Source: a bacterium
Lineage (GTDB): Bacteria; Patescibacteriota; Minisyncoccia; Phycocordibacterales; UBA2100
Assembly: GCA_021781955.1 (NCBI GenBank)
Contig: JAJXVV010000002.1
Location: 138,730-171,991, forward strand
Length of the DNA stretch: 33,262 nt
Direction of reading: 5' to 3'
Below the pieces are notes generated by a model. That model saw nothing but the letters and a program-made list of their open reading frames with translations, was not told the origin of the DNA and made no database searches. Shown one piece after another: positions 1 to 7,364 of the stretch. Numbering within the stretch: the stretch's first letter is position 1; each line of letters begins with the position of its first letter. Position numbers and translations under genes: made by a program.

Positions 1-2868
1 ACGAGCCCTTTGATTCACTCGAGTGGCGCTCACGACGGCACGTGGTATTGGCAGGTCCGTGCGCAAGACGCAAATGGCACATGGGGTCCGTGGAGCGCGA
101 TTTGGAATATGACGATCGACACTGCCGCCGTCACGACCAATGCGGCGAGCCCCGTCGCGGATACGTCCGCGACCCTCAACGGGATCAACGGTCCCACCGA
201 CGCGAGTAATACATCGTTCTGGTGGGGCACTACCCCGATCTCGGGCACGTTGGTCGCGGGCACGGATCCAGGATCAAGTGAATTTCCCGCAAGCGGCTGG
301 CAGCATGATCCTGGTCTTGGCGCGGCGACCGCAGGCGCATCGCTTAGCGAACCTTTGACTGGCCTCACAGCAGGCACGACCTATTACTTCGTCGCGTGGT
401 CGTACATCGGTGGGACGTGGTATCCGGGCGGCGTGCAGTCATTCACGACGACTGGCGCGACACCAACTCCTTCTGCGACGACAAACCTCGCGAATCCGAT
501 CGATGCAACGGGCGCGACCTTGAATGGTACTAATGGCGGTATCACGGCTGGCAACACGTCCTTCTGGTGGGGAACGGCGAGCGCTGGGCCGTTCACTCCG
601 GATGCAAATCCTGGCGCAACCGAATTTCCAGTAAGCGGCTGGCAGCATGATCTCGGTCTCGGCACCGCTGCGGCAAATGCGCCGTTCAGCGAGCGACTTA
701 CCGGCTTGACGACGGGTATAAAGTACTATTTCACCGCGTGGTCGTTGGTAGGCGGTACATGGTATCCCGGGACGGTACAGTCGTTCACGACTCGACTTGA
801 GTCGCCGACCATCACTTCACCGCTCGATGGCACTGCGACGACGACCGCGGCACTGCAACAAGTGACGTGGACGACCGTGAGCGGTACTGGCGTTACCTAT
901 ATCTACCAATCGTCTGCGAGTAATGTGACGAACGGCGACGGTTCGTTCACGAGCCCGGCGTATACATCAGGGCTCTTGGGTACGACGTACATCGCTACCG
1001 CAGGTACGCCGCCCGCCACGTACTATCTGCATGTAATGGCGAAAGACTCGACCGGCAACACGAGCGCGTGGAGCTCGATCGTCGAAGTGCATGTCGTCGC
1101 ATCGAGCAGCGATTTGGTCGGACATCTTGTGATCGTGAAAAAGACCACCAATTCGAGCGCGGCTGACTTCAGTTTCGATGTCGGCAGCGCCACGATCGCT
1201 ACAACGACCGTAGACGTCTCGACTGATGCGACGGGTGTTGGCACCTCGACGACCACCAATCTTGCCCCGGATACGTACAATGTCATTGAGAACCCGCAAA
1301 GCGACTGGGTCTTGCAGAGCGTCTCCTGCGACAAGGGTTCGCTGAGTTCGATAACTGGCGGTGAAGCTGTGAACATCCAAACGGGCGTTACGACGACCTG
1401 CATCTTCACCAACGAGCCTGTGAGTACGGATACGGAATTGGTCTATCAAGGCGCGCTCGCAACCTCGACGACCGATGCGCTCACCAACCCGAGTAAGTGG
1501 TTCTTCTACAACGACACAACCGATGCAATCGACGACACGCTCGGCGGCATGGTTACCGGTCCGGGCGCTGCGCCGCTCGGAGTGGGCAGTGTCCAGTTCA
1601 CGCTCGCTGCAAGTCCGCTTGACCGGAAGAATGTCGCGACCTATCAGTTCGCCGGCATGAAACTTGCCGAGGTCACTGCGTTCTCGTACGCCGCATACTC
1701 GCACAGCGGTGTGGCGAGCGCGACCGAATCCCCGTTCTTCAACTTCAATGTCGATCTCAATGGAAGCAATGCATGGCAGGGCCGCTTGGTCTACGTGCCG
1801 AGTGCGAACATGGCATCTGTGCCGCAAGATGCATGGAACACATTTAACATGATCAGCAACGGCAGCGCGCTGTGGACGTGGTCGCACTACGCGAGCAATG
1901 GCAACAAATGGCCTGACGGCAACACGAATGAGTATCGCACTTGGAGCGACATCATGAGTTCATTCCCGAACGCGACTGTGCTCGCATCCGACCCGTGGCT
2001 CGGCATACGCGTCGGCGAACCGGGACCGGCGAGCTACACCGGCAACATTGATGACTTCTCGGTGACCGTGAATGACGGCTCGTATGCGACGACGACGATC
2101 GCTGACTTCGAACCAGATGTTAGCACCGAAACGGCGATTACGAACGTTTCGCCCGAACCTTCGACCGTCGGGAGTCCATATACGGTGAGCTGGAGCGTGA
2201 CACCTGATTCTGGAAGCGCGAGGCCGACCGGGACAGTAACGGTAACCGTCAACGGCGGCGCCGGATGCTCGGCCGCAGCTTCGGCAGGTTCGTGTGAGAT
2301 CACGCCGACCTCGCCCGGGACGGTAACGCTCGTCGCATTATTCGATGGCAATCCGGGCTTCAACTCGAGTGATTCTGCCGCGACAACAGTGACGCATGAG
2401 ATAGATAGCGCTCCGGTGGTGAAAAGTAGCGTCATCACGGGTGGCGGCAATGGCCCGGTCGTTGGCGGAGGCGGCATCGGTGTCGGCGGTCAAGTGCTCG
2501 GCGCTTCGATCGGCCCTGCAGGCAAAGTGCTTGGCGCCTCGACGTCGAACGTGAGTTGCAGTGCGATCGTCACTTCATATCTCGGACAGGGACATCAGAA
2601 TGATCCTGTTCAGGTGAAATCGCTCCAGACGTTCCTCAATGACGAAGTGAGCCCGGGGCTCCCGATTACAGGCTACTTCGGTCCGCTCACGGCGGCGGCG
2701 GTTAGTACGTTCCAACTCAAGTACTGGCAGGACGTGCTCGCCCCGTGGGTTCCATACGGTTTGCCGACGGACCACACGACGACCGGCTTCGTGGGGAAGA
2801 CAACCGAATGGAAGATAAATATGCTCGTGTGCCCATCGCTTGGTCTTCCGACGCCTTCGGTACCGTAG
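1..2868 (+). CDS. Large secreted multi-domain surface protein with C-terminal peptidoglycan-binding domain (5' end cut off)
   Basis: The reading frame is open from the first base, so this is the C-terminal part (about 955 residues) of a longer protein; the TTG at 10 is not a convincing start. Residue numbers count from base 10. In order I see: the end of a fibronectin-III-like domain (WYWQVRAQD, about 12-38); two tandem modules of about 115 residues (from about 42 and 157) sharing NTSFWWGT and SGWQHD; another FN3-like domain (270-365); a prealbumin-like domain (about 370-468, GHLVIVKK to CIFTNEP); a lectin-like beta domain (475-705); an Ig-like domain (712-800); a Gly-rich linker with two VLGA motifs; and a C-terminal domain with the look of PF01471 peptidoglycan binding (VKSLQTFLN, TGYFGPLTAAAVSTFQ). 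I infer an exported, wall-associated adhesin or cell-surface protein. Domain names rest on motif reading only. The substrate or ligand is unknown. Confidence 0.85.
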   Translation, partial: TSPLIHSSGAHDGTWYWQVRAQDANGTWGPWSAIWNMTIDTAAVTTNAASPVADTSATLNGINGPTDASNTSFWWGTTPISGTLVAGTDPGSSEFPASGWQHDPGLGAATAGASLSEPLTGLTAGTTYYFVAWSYIGGTWYPGGVQSFTTTGATPTPSATTNLANPIDATGATLNGTNGGITAGNTSFWWGTASAGPFTPDANPGATEFPVSGWQHDLGLGTAAANAPFSERLTGLTTGIKYYFTAWSLVGGTWYPGTVQSFTTRLESPTITSPLDGTATTTAALQQVTWTTVSGTGVTYIYQSSASNVTNGDGSFTSPAYTSGLLGTTYIATAGTPPATYYLHVMAKDSTGNTSAWSSIVEVHVVASSSDLVGHLVIVKKTTNSSAADFSFDVGSATIATTTVDVSTDATGVGTSTTTNLAPDTYNVIENPQSDWVLQSVSCDKGSLSSITGGEAVNIQTGVTTTCIFTNEPVSTDTELVYQGALATSTTDALTNPSKWFFYNDTTDAIDDTLGGMVTGPGAAPLGVGSVQFTLAASPLDRKNVATYQFAGMKLAEVTAFSYAAYSHSGVASATESPFFNFNVDLNGSNAWQGRLVYVPSANMASVPQDAWNTFNMISNGSALWTWSHYASNGNKWPDGNTNEYRTWSDIMSSFPNATVLASDPWLGIRVGEPGPASYTGNIDDFSVTVNDGSYATTTIADFEPDVSTETAITNVSPEPSTVGSPYTVSWSVTPDSGSARPTGTVTVTVNGGAGCSAAASAGSCEITPTSPGTVTLVALFDGNPGFNSSDSAATTVTHEIDSAPVVKSSVITGGGNGPVVGGGGIGVGGQVLGASIGPAGKVLGASTSNVSCSAIVTSYLGQGHQNDPVQVKSLQTFLNDEVSPGLPITGYFGPLTAAAVSTFQLKYWQDVLAPWVPYGLPTDHTTTGFVGKTTEWKINMLVCPSLGLPTPSVP
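133..800 (+). repeat. Tandem ~345-bp repeat encoding two ~115-residue modules
   Basis: Two consecutive modules, starting near 133 and 478, share the order TLNG, NTSFWWGT, EFP-SGWQHD-LG, LTGLT-G--YYF-AWS, GGTWYPG-VQSFTT. They are clearly homologous at protein level but diverged at DNA level, so this is an old domain duplication and not a recent DNA repeat. Further copies may lie upstream of the window. Confidence 0.8.
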
Positions 2869-2885
2869 CGTTCGGGCTTTGAAAG

Positions 2886-2921
2886 GCAGCAAAAACCCGC
2901 CCACAGGCGGGTTTTTGCTGC
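2886..2921. terminator. Strong intrinsic terminator, probably bidirectional
   Basis: Perfect inverted repeat: arms 2886-2901 and 2906-2921 (16 bp) around loop CACA. Each arm contains A5 or T5 next to a CCCGCC/GGCGGG core, so a U-tract is formed in either direction. It lies 18 bases after the stop of the surface protein and before the CAP gene, which therefore needs its own promoter. Confidence 0.9.
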
Positions 2922-2936
2922 TTCACGTTCGCGTGC

Positions 2937-2942
2937 GACAAT
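2937..2942 (+). promoter_or_regulatory. -10-like box GACAAT of the CAP gene, leaderless spacing
   Basis: GACAAT is followed by exactly six bases (AGCGAG) and then GTG at 2949. If transcription starts about seven bases after the box, the mRNA begins at the GTG. This supports the GTG start. The match to TATAAT is only 4 of 6. Confidence 0.45.
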
Positions 2943-2948
2943 AGCGAG

Positions 2949-4016
2949 GTGAAGAAAAAAGCCCGCAAAAAAGTGGTGCAACGTCCCGCGCATTCGTTTT
3001 TGCCGCGCGGCACTCGTGCGCGCCGCGAGGTCGAGTACTTGAGCGGTGCCGCGTTCGCCCTGCTCCTTATCGTCATCGTGCTTTCGTTCGGCGCTTCAGG
3101 ACTGCAACAGACGGCATTGCGCTCGCCCCAGGTCGCGGCGGTCGTTTCGGCAACGCTCGTCGACCTCGCCAATGGTGATCGCGCCTCGCAGGACCTGCCG
3201 GCGCTCACGGTCAACCCGCTCCTCGTGGAGGCGGCGCAGGCAAAGGCGAACGACATGGCGGCAAAAGGTTACTTCGCGCACGTTTCGCCGCAGGGTATCG
3301 ATCCGTGGTTTTGGTTCAAGCAGGTCGGGTACGATTTCGTGTACGCGGGCGAGAATTTAGCGGTCAATTTCTCCGATTCAAGCGACGTAAATACCGCGTG
3401 GATGAGCTCGCCCGAGCATCGCGCGAACATCCTCGACCCGCATTACACGCAGATCGGCATCGCGACCGCACAAGGCATGTACCAGGGCCGTCCCACCACG
3501 TTCGTCGTGCAGGAATTCGGATCGCCTTCGCTCACGCAAGCGCCGGTCGCGGCCGCGACCGTCCCGCAAGAGCCGACCGTGATCGCGACTGCCTCGACCA
3601 AGCCGCAATCCGCGGCAGGCACGAGCCGCGTGCTCGGTTCGGCCACTGCGCCCGCGCCGCAAAAAGTCTCAGAGCTGGTCTCACAGCCGTCGACACTCGC
3701 GCCGGTCTCGATGCCGATCGTCGTCGCGACGACCGATCCGGCGCTCGCCGCGGCGTACTCGCAGGTGATGGCCGGGCAAACGCCCGCATGGGCGCCGCTC
3801 GTCGCCGCGCCGCGCGATGCGTTGCGCGATCTCTATTGGGCGATAGGGCTCTTCGTCGTCCTCGCGCTCGGGCTCGACACCGGCTTTGAGCTCAAGTGGC
3901 ACCACCGCAAGCGTGCGATGCGCGTGGCCGCGCTCCTGGCCGTCATGAGCGTCCTTTTTGTCGTCGCGCAAGCATGGTTCTTCGCGCCGCCGGTCTTGGC
4001 GGCTGTCGGGTTGTAA
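2949..4016 (+). CDS. Membrane-anchored CAP/SCP-domain protein
   Basis: 355 residues from GTG. A basic N-terminus (MKKKARKK) precedes a transmembrane segment at about 34-56, then a CAP domain at about 65-195 of the bacterial YkwD type. Visible family residues are H111 (YFAHVSP), E135 (AGENLA) and H157 (SSPEHRANIL), the usual cavity His-Glu-His set. A Pro/Ala/Thr-rich linker contains VLGS (228-231), like the VLGA motifs in the upstream surface protein. Two more hydrophobic segments follow at about 295-312 and 325-345, so the CAP domain is probably held outside the membrane between anchors. CAP proteins in bacteria are secreted and linked to surface or wall functions; the molecular activity here is unknown. 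The gene ends three bases from the stop of the convergent HAD gene. Confidence 0.85.
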   Translation: MKKKARKKVVQRPAHSFLPRGTRARREVEYLSGAAFALLLIVIVLSFGASGLQQTALRSPQVAAVVSATLVDLANGDRASQDLPALTVNPLLVEAAQAKANDMAAKGYFAHVSPQGIDPWFWFKQVGYDFVYAGENLAVNFSDSSDVNTAWMSSPEHRANILDPHYTQIGIATAQGMYQGRPTTFVVQEFGSPSLTQAPVAAATVPQEPTVIATASTKPQSAAGTSRVLGSATAPAPQKVSELVSQPSTLAPVSMPIVVATTDPALAAAYSQVMAGQTPAWAPLVAAPRDALRDLYWAIGLFVVLALGLDTGFELKWHHRKRAMRVAALLAVMSVLFVVAQAWFFAPPVLAAVGL

Positions 4017-4019
4017 TGG

Positions 4020-4778
4020 TCACGCTGCGCAAGCAGCGAGGAGTTCGTCGAGGACGGCAGGAGTCTCTTCGGGGCCGGAAACGGCGCGGGTGACGACGCC
4101 GGTCGGAATGACGATGCGGTCGTTGCCGCCTTCGTAGAAGGCGTCGCCGACGTAATACATTTGCGCGGGAGCGATATCGAGGTGTTCAGCGAACCATTTC
4201 ACGCCGTAGGATTTGTTGATTCCCTTGCGCGTGATGTCGATCGTCGTCAATCCGCCGAGCAGGACCTCGCAGTCGGGGAGTGCGCGCGACAGCGTCTCCC
4301 ACAGGATGGCGCGCTTGGAGCCGTCCGGGTCCCAGGTGCGCTTCACCTCGAGCGATGCTTCGGATCCGGTCGGCGTGTACGCCACCTGCGCCTCGCGGTC
4401 GAACAGGCGCTCGCCCCAATGGGGGATGTCGCGCAGCTCCGAATACCGATCGAGCGTCTCTCGAATGGTCCGTTTGATGCGCTCACGCTCCTCGATCGTG
4501 AGCGCGAGGTTATAAAGCGTCGTCCAATCCGTATCGCGGTGTACGAGGCACTGGGCGGAGCTGTTGGGGAAGAGGTAGAAGCGGTCGAGATGAGCGGAAT
4601 CGAGGAATGAGCCCAAAAATTGCTCCTCCATGCGCTTAAAACCGGCGCCGGTCATGATGGCGACCGGCAGGTACTCCAAAAGCGACTTAACCTTGGCGAC
4701 GACCTCTGCCTTCGGCGGCCGAAAACTCTCGGCGAGCGTGTCGTCGAGGTCGAAAATGACCGCCTTAGGGCGCTCCAT
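4020..4778 (-). CDS. HAD-superfamily phosphatase, type IIB, phosphomannomutase-like
   Basis: 252 residues. HAD motif I is FDLDDTL (nucleophile D10, acid/base D12); motif II is in VAIMTGAG; the late acidic motif is GDAFYEGGND (about 215-224). The GGND ending and the cap-domain size are those of the HAD-IIB/Cof group that includes eukaryotic-type phosphomannomutase and sugar-phosphate phosphatases. A paralogue with the same layout lies at 25533-26264. The likely substrate is a sugar phosphate; mutase versus phosphatase cannot be decided from sequence alone. It is divergent from the glycosyltransferase gene at 4893, which fits sugar metabolism. A box GATACT (4787-4792, minus strand) lies eight bases before ATG, so the leader is zero to two bases. 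Confidence 0.8.
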   Translation of the reverse strand: MERPKAVIFDLDDTLAESFRPPKAEVVAKVKSLLEYLPVAIMTGAGFKRMEEQFLGSFLDSAHLDRFYLFPNSSAQCLVHRDTDWTTLYNLALTIEERERIKRTIRETLDRYSELRDIPHWGERLFDREAQVAYTPTGSEASLEVKRTWDPDGSKRAILWETLSRALPDCEVLLGGLTTIDITRKGINKSYGVKWFAEHLDIAPAQMYYVGDAFYEGGNDRIVIPTGVVTRAVSGPEETPAVLDELLAACAA

Positions 4779-4786
4779 CGCCTGAG

Positions 4787-4792
4787 AGTATC
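4787..4792 (-). promoter_or_regulatory. -10 box GATACT for the HAD gene
   Basis: On the minus strand GATACT is eight bases upstream of the ATG at 4778, giving a nearly leaderless transcript. No Shine-Dalgarno sequence fits in that space. Confidence 0.45.
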
Positions 4793-4855
4793 ACGGCGGC
4801 GCCGCATCGGCCATGTCGTGCACTCTTTGTGTCCACCGCGCGCCGCAGCACATGT

Positions 4856-4861
4856 TACAAT
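4856..4861 (+). promoter_or_regulatory. -10 box TACAAT for the glucan gene cluster
   Basis: TACAAT lies 31 bases before the ATG at 4893, predicting a leader of about 25 bases with no clear Shine-Dalgarno. The same box with a 30-base gap precedes the GH57 gene (6129-6134). The leader contains an ATG at 4870 opening an 11-codon frame that ends at 4905. Confidence 0.45.
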
Positions 4862-4892
4862 TATTGTCGATGATCGCCCGGACGGATCACCT

Positions 4893-6110
4893 ATGCGCAT
4901 TTTGATGTTTGGATGGGAGTTCCCTCCGTTCAATAGCGGGGGATTGGGGGTCGCCTGTCTCGGACTTACGAAAGCACTCTCAGGGCTCGGCGTCGAGGTG
5001 GTGTTCGTCATGCCCAAGCGACTGGATATCAAGACGCCGTGGGCGAAAATGGTGTTCGCGGATAGCATTACGGGTGTCGAGACGGTCGCGGTCAACTCAA
5101 CGCTCACCGCGTACGCCACCCACAAATCATACGTTCGGGGCTACCATCCGGTCGAGGATGCGGGCATCTATGGCGGCAGCCTTATCGAGGAGGTCACCAG
5201 ATACTCTCTGCGCGGCGGCGCGTTGGCCTTGCAGGAGCAATTCGATGTCATCTATGCCCACGATTGGCTTTCGTTTGGCGCGGGCGCGGCGGCAAAACGC
5301 GCAACTGGCAAGCCGCTCATTGTGCAAGTGCATGCGACCGAGATCGACCGCACGGGGAGTCCGTGGACGGTCAACAACGAAGTCTTCGCGCTTGAGAAAG
5401 CGGGAATGGAGGCTGCGGATGTCGTCATCACGGTCTCGGAAATGACGAAGAATATCATTGTGCGTGAGTATGGCATCGCGCCCGAGAAAGTACGCGTCGT
5501 GTACAACGGCATCGACGAGGCGACCGCGCCCTCAGGCTCGACCTCGCTCCCGCGCTTGCGTTCGCTCAAACGCGCCGGCTACAAGTTCGTCCTTTTTTTA
5601 GGGCGCGTGACGCTGCAAAAAGGGCCTGACTACTTCTTGCGCGCAGCCAAACGCGTGCTCGAGCGCAATCCCAACGTGCTTTTTATTCTCTCCGGATCTG
5701 GTGACATGGACGCACAGATGATGCGCATGAGCGGCGAGCTTGGCATCGGCGGACGTATCTTCTTCACGGGCTTTTTGCACGGCGCGGAGCGGCACGAAGT
5801 CTATCGCACCGCCGACCTCTTCGTCATGCCTTCCATTTCGGAACCGTTCGGCATCGCGGCGCTGGAGGCGATGAAGCTGGGCACGCCGATCCTCATCTCG
5901 AAGCAGTCCGGCGTATCGGAGGTGGTCAATCATGCCCTTAAGGTCGATTTCTGGGACGTGGACGAGATGGCCAACAAAATACTCTCGGTCGTCGGCTACC
6001 CTGGTTTGCGCGAAGCGCTCGCCGAGAACGCCGCGCGCGAGGCGGAGATGCTCACTTGGCGCCAGGCTGCCAGCAAGGTGACCGGCATTGTCAACGAACT
6101 TGTCCACTAG
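4893..6110 (+). CDS. Glycosyltransferase, glycogen/starch-synthase-like (GT4/GT5, GT-B fold)
   Basis: 405 residues from ATG 4893; a longer open frame to 4620 exists but its extra residues are antisense to the HAD gene and the protein logically begins MRILMFGWEFPP. The N-terminal domain starts with the donor-loop motif NSGGLG (14-19), as in Glyco_transf_5; H149 sits in QVHATE. The C-terminal GT-B domain has LGRVTLQKG (R238, K243) and the E-x7-E pair E317/E325 in EPFGIAALE, typical of retaining ADP- or UDP-glucose transferases. The neighbours downstream all degrade or use alpha-glucan, so I infer synthesis of an intracellular glycogen-like polymer. A related trehalose- or sucrose-type transferase is possible. 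Donor choice (ADP- or UDP-glucose) is open; galU at 27437 could supply UDP-glucose. Confidence 0.82.
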   Translation: MRILMFGWEFPPFNSGGLGVACLGLTKALSGLGVEVVFVMPKRLDIKTPWAKMVFADSITGVETVAVNSTLTAYATHKSYVRGYHPVEDAGIYGGSLIEEVTRYSLRGGALALQEQFDVIYAHDWLSFGAGAAAKRATGKPLIVQVHATEIDRTGSPWTVNNEVFALEKAGMEAADVVITVSEMTKNIIVREYGIAPEKVRVVYNGIDEATAPSGSTSLPRLRSLKRAGYKFVLFLGRVTLQKGPDYFLRAAKRVLERNPNVLFILSGSGDMDAQMMRMSGELGIGGRIFFTGFLHGAERHEVYRTADLFVMPSISEPFGIAALEAMKLGTPILISKQSGVSEVVNHALKVDFWDVDEMANKILSVVGYPGLREALAENAAREAEMLTWRQAASKVTGIVNELVH

Positions 6111-6128
6111 GTCCATGAAAATAGGCGG

Positions 6129-6134
6129 TACAAT
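6129..6134 (+). promoter_or_regulatory. -10 box TACAAT upstream of the GH57 gene
   Basis: TACAAT sits 30 bases before ATG 6165 in the 54-base gap after the glycosyltransferase, suggesting a second promoter inside the cluster with a leader of about 24 bases and no visible Shine-Dalgarno sequence. Confidence 0.4.
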
Positions 6135-6164
6135 GCATCTATCGGCAACGGCCGGGCAGACTAT

Positions 6165-7361
6165 ATGAAGTCGGTTTGTTTCTATTTTCAAGTACACCAA
6201 CCATACCGCGTGAAGCGCTACAGCTTTTTTGACGTCGGCAATGACCCGGAATACTTCAACGATCGCAGCGATAGCGATCTCAACAATCGCCGCATCGTCG
6301 AGAAGGTCGCGCGCAAATCCTACATCCCCGCGACGCGGCTTCTCGTAGCGCTTCTCGACCGGCACCCGCAGATGCGCGCATCGTTCTCGTTCTCGGGCAT
6401 AGCGCTCGAGCAGATGGAGCGCTACGTGCCGGAGGCCATCGAACTTTTCAAACGGGCCGTGGATACCGGCCGCGTCGAGGTGTTGGGCGAGACCTACTAC
6501 CACAGCCTCGCGTTCTTCTACTCGCCGGTCGAATTCGAGAGTCAGGTAGCAAAGCACCGCGACATCATCCGTCGCATCTTCGGCGTGCGGCCGCGTGTGT
6601 TCCGCAACACCGAGCTCTCGTATCGCAATGATCTGGGCGAATGGGCCGACCGCAACGGCTACGCGGGCATCATCGCCGAAGGCTGGGACCCGATACTGGG
6701 CTGGCGTTCGCCCAATTACGTCTACACCCCGAAAGGTTCGGCCAATGCGCGGCTTTTGCTCAAGAACTATCGCCTTTCCGACGATGTTGCGTTCCGCTTC
6801 TCCTCGCAGCAGTGGAGCGAATGGCCGCTCACCGCCGAGAAATTCGCGCAGTGGGTGGGCGCCGCCGAGGGCGATACGGTGAACCTCTTCATGGACTACG
6901 AGACCTTCGGCGAGCACCAGTGGGAGGACACGGGCATCTTCAACTTCCTCGAGAGATTGCCCGAGGAGCTTGCCAAGAACCCCGGCATCGATTTCAAGAC
7001 GCCGTCGGAGGTGATCGCATCCTACGACCCTCGCGACGAGGTGGACATGCCGCACGTCGTGACCTGGGCAGACACCGATCGCGACCTCACGGCATGGGTT
7101 GGCAATCCGATGCAGCAAGCAGCGATCGACAATGTTTACGCGCTCGAGCCTGCCGTCATGCGCACCAACGACACGAAGCTGATCGACGATTGGCGCCGCC
7201 TCCAGACCTCCGATCATTTCTACTACATGTGCACCAAATGGTTCCAGGATGGTGATGTGCACGCCTACTTTTCGCCGTATGAGTCTCCGTACGAAGCGTA
7301 CATTGCGTACATGAACGCGCTGTCCGATTTTCGGTTCCGACTCGAGAAGCAACAGCGCTAG
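6165..7361 (+). CDS. GH57-family alpha-amylase-like glycoside hydrolase
   Basis: 398 residues. GH57 hallmarks: HQPYR (11-15) at the end of the first strand; GETYYHSLAF (108-117); the nucleophile region FRNTE with E150; and the acid region MDYETFGEHQW with D244. These match the conserved regions of the GH57 amylase-type enzymes that cleave or rearrange alpha-1,4 glucans by a retaining mechanism. There is no signal peptide, so action is cytoplasmic. The length is close to the short alpha-amylase-type GH57 proteins and shorter than 4-alpha-glucanotransferases. It ends three bases before the GH15 gene, so the two are co-transcribed. The exact activity (endo-amylase, or a branching or debranching function) cannot be read from sequence. 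Confidence 0.9.
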   Translation: MKSVCFYFQVHQPYRVKRYSFFDVGNDPEYFNDRSDSDLNNRRIVEKVARKSYIPATRLLVALLDRHPQMRASFSFSGIALEQMERYVPEAIELFKRAVDTGRVEVLGETYYHSLAFFYSPVEFESQVAKHRDIIRRIFGVRPRVFRNTELSYRNDLGEWADRNGYAGIIAEGWDPILGWRSPNYVYTPKGSANARLLLKNYRLSDDVAFRFSSQQWSEWPLTAEKFAQWVGAAEGDTVNLFMDYETFGEHQWEDTGIFNFLERLPEELAKNPGIDFKTPSEVIASYDPRDEVDMPHVVTWADTDRDLTAWVGNPMQQAAIDNVYALEPAVMRTNDTKLIDDWRRLQTSDHFYYMCTKWFQDGDVHAYFSPYESPYEAYIAYMNALSDFRFRLEKQQR

Positions 7362-7364
7362 ACC

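Noticed and set aside
133-800. CRISPR-like or DNA-level repeat array in the surface protein gene
   Set aside because: There are only two long, diverged copies that encode protein modules; no short direct repeats with spacers occur anywhere in the window.
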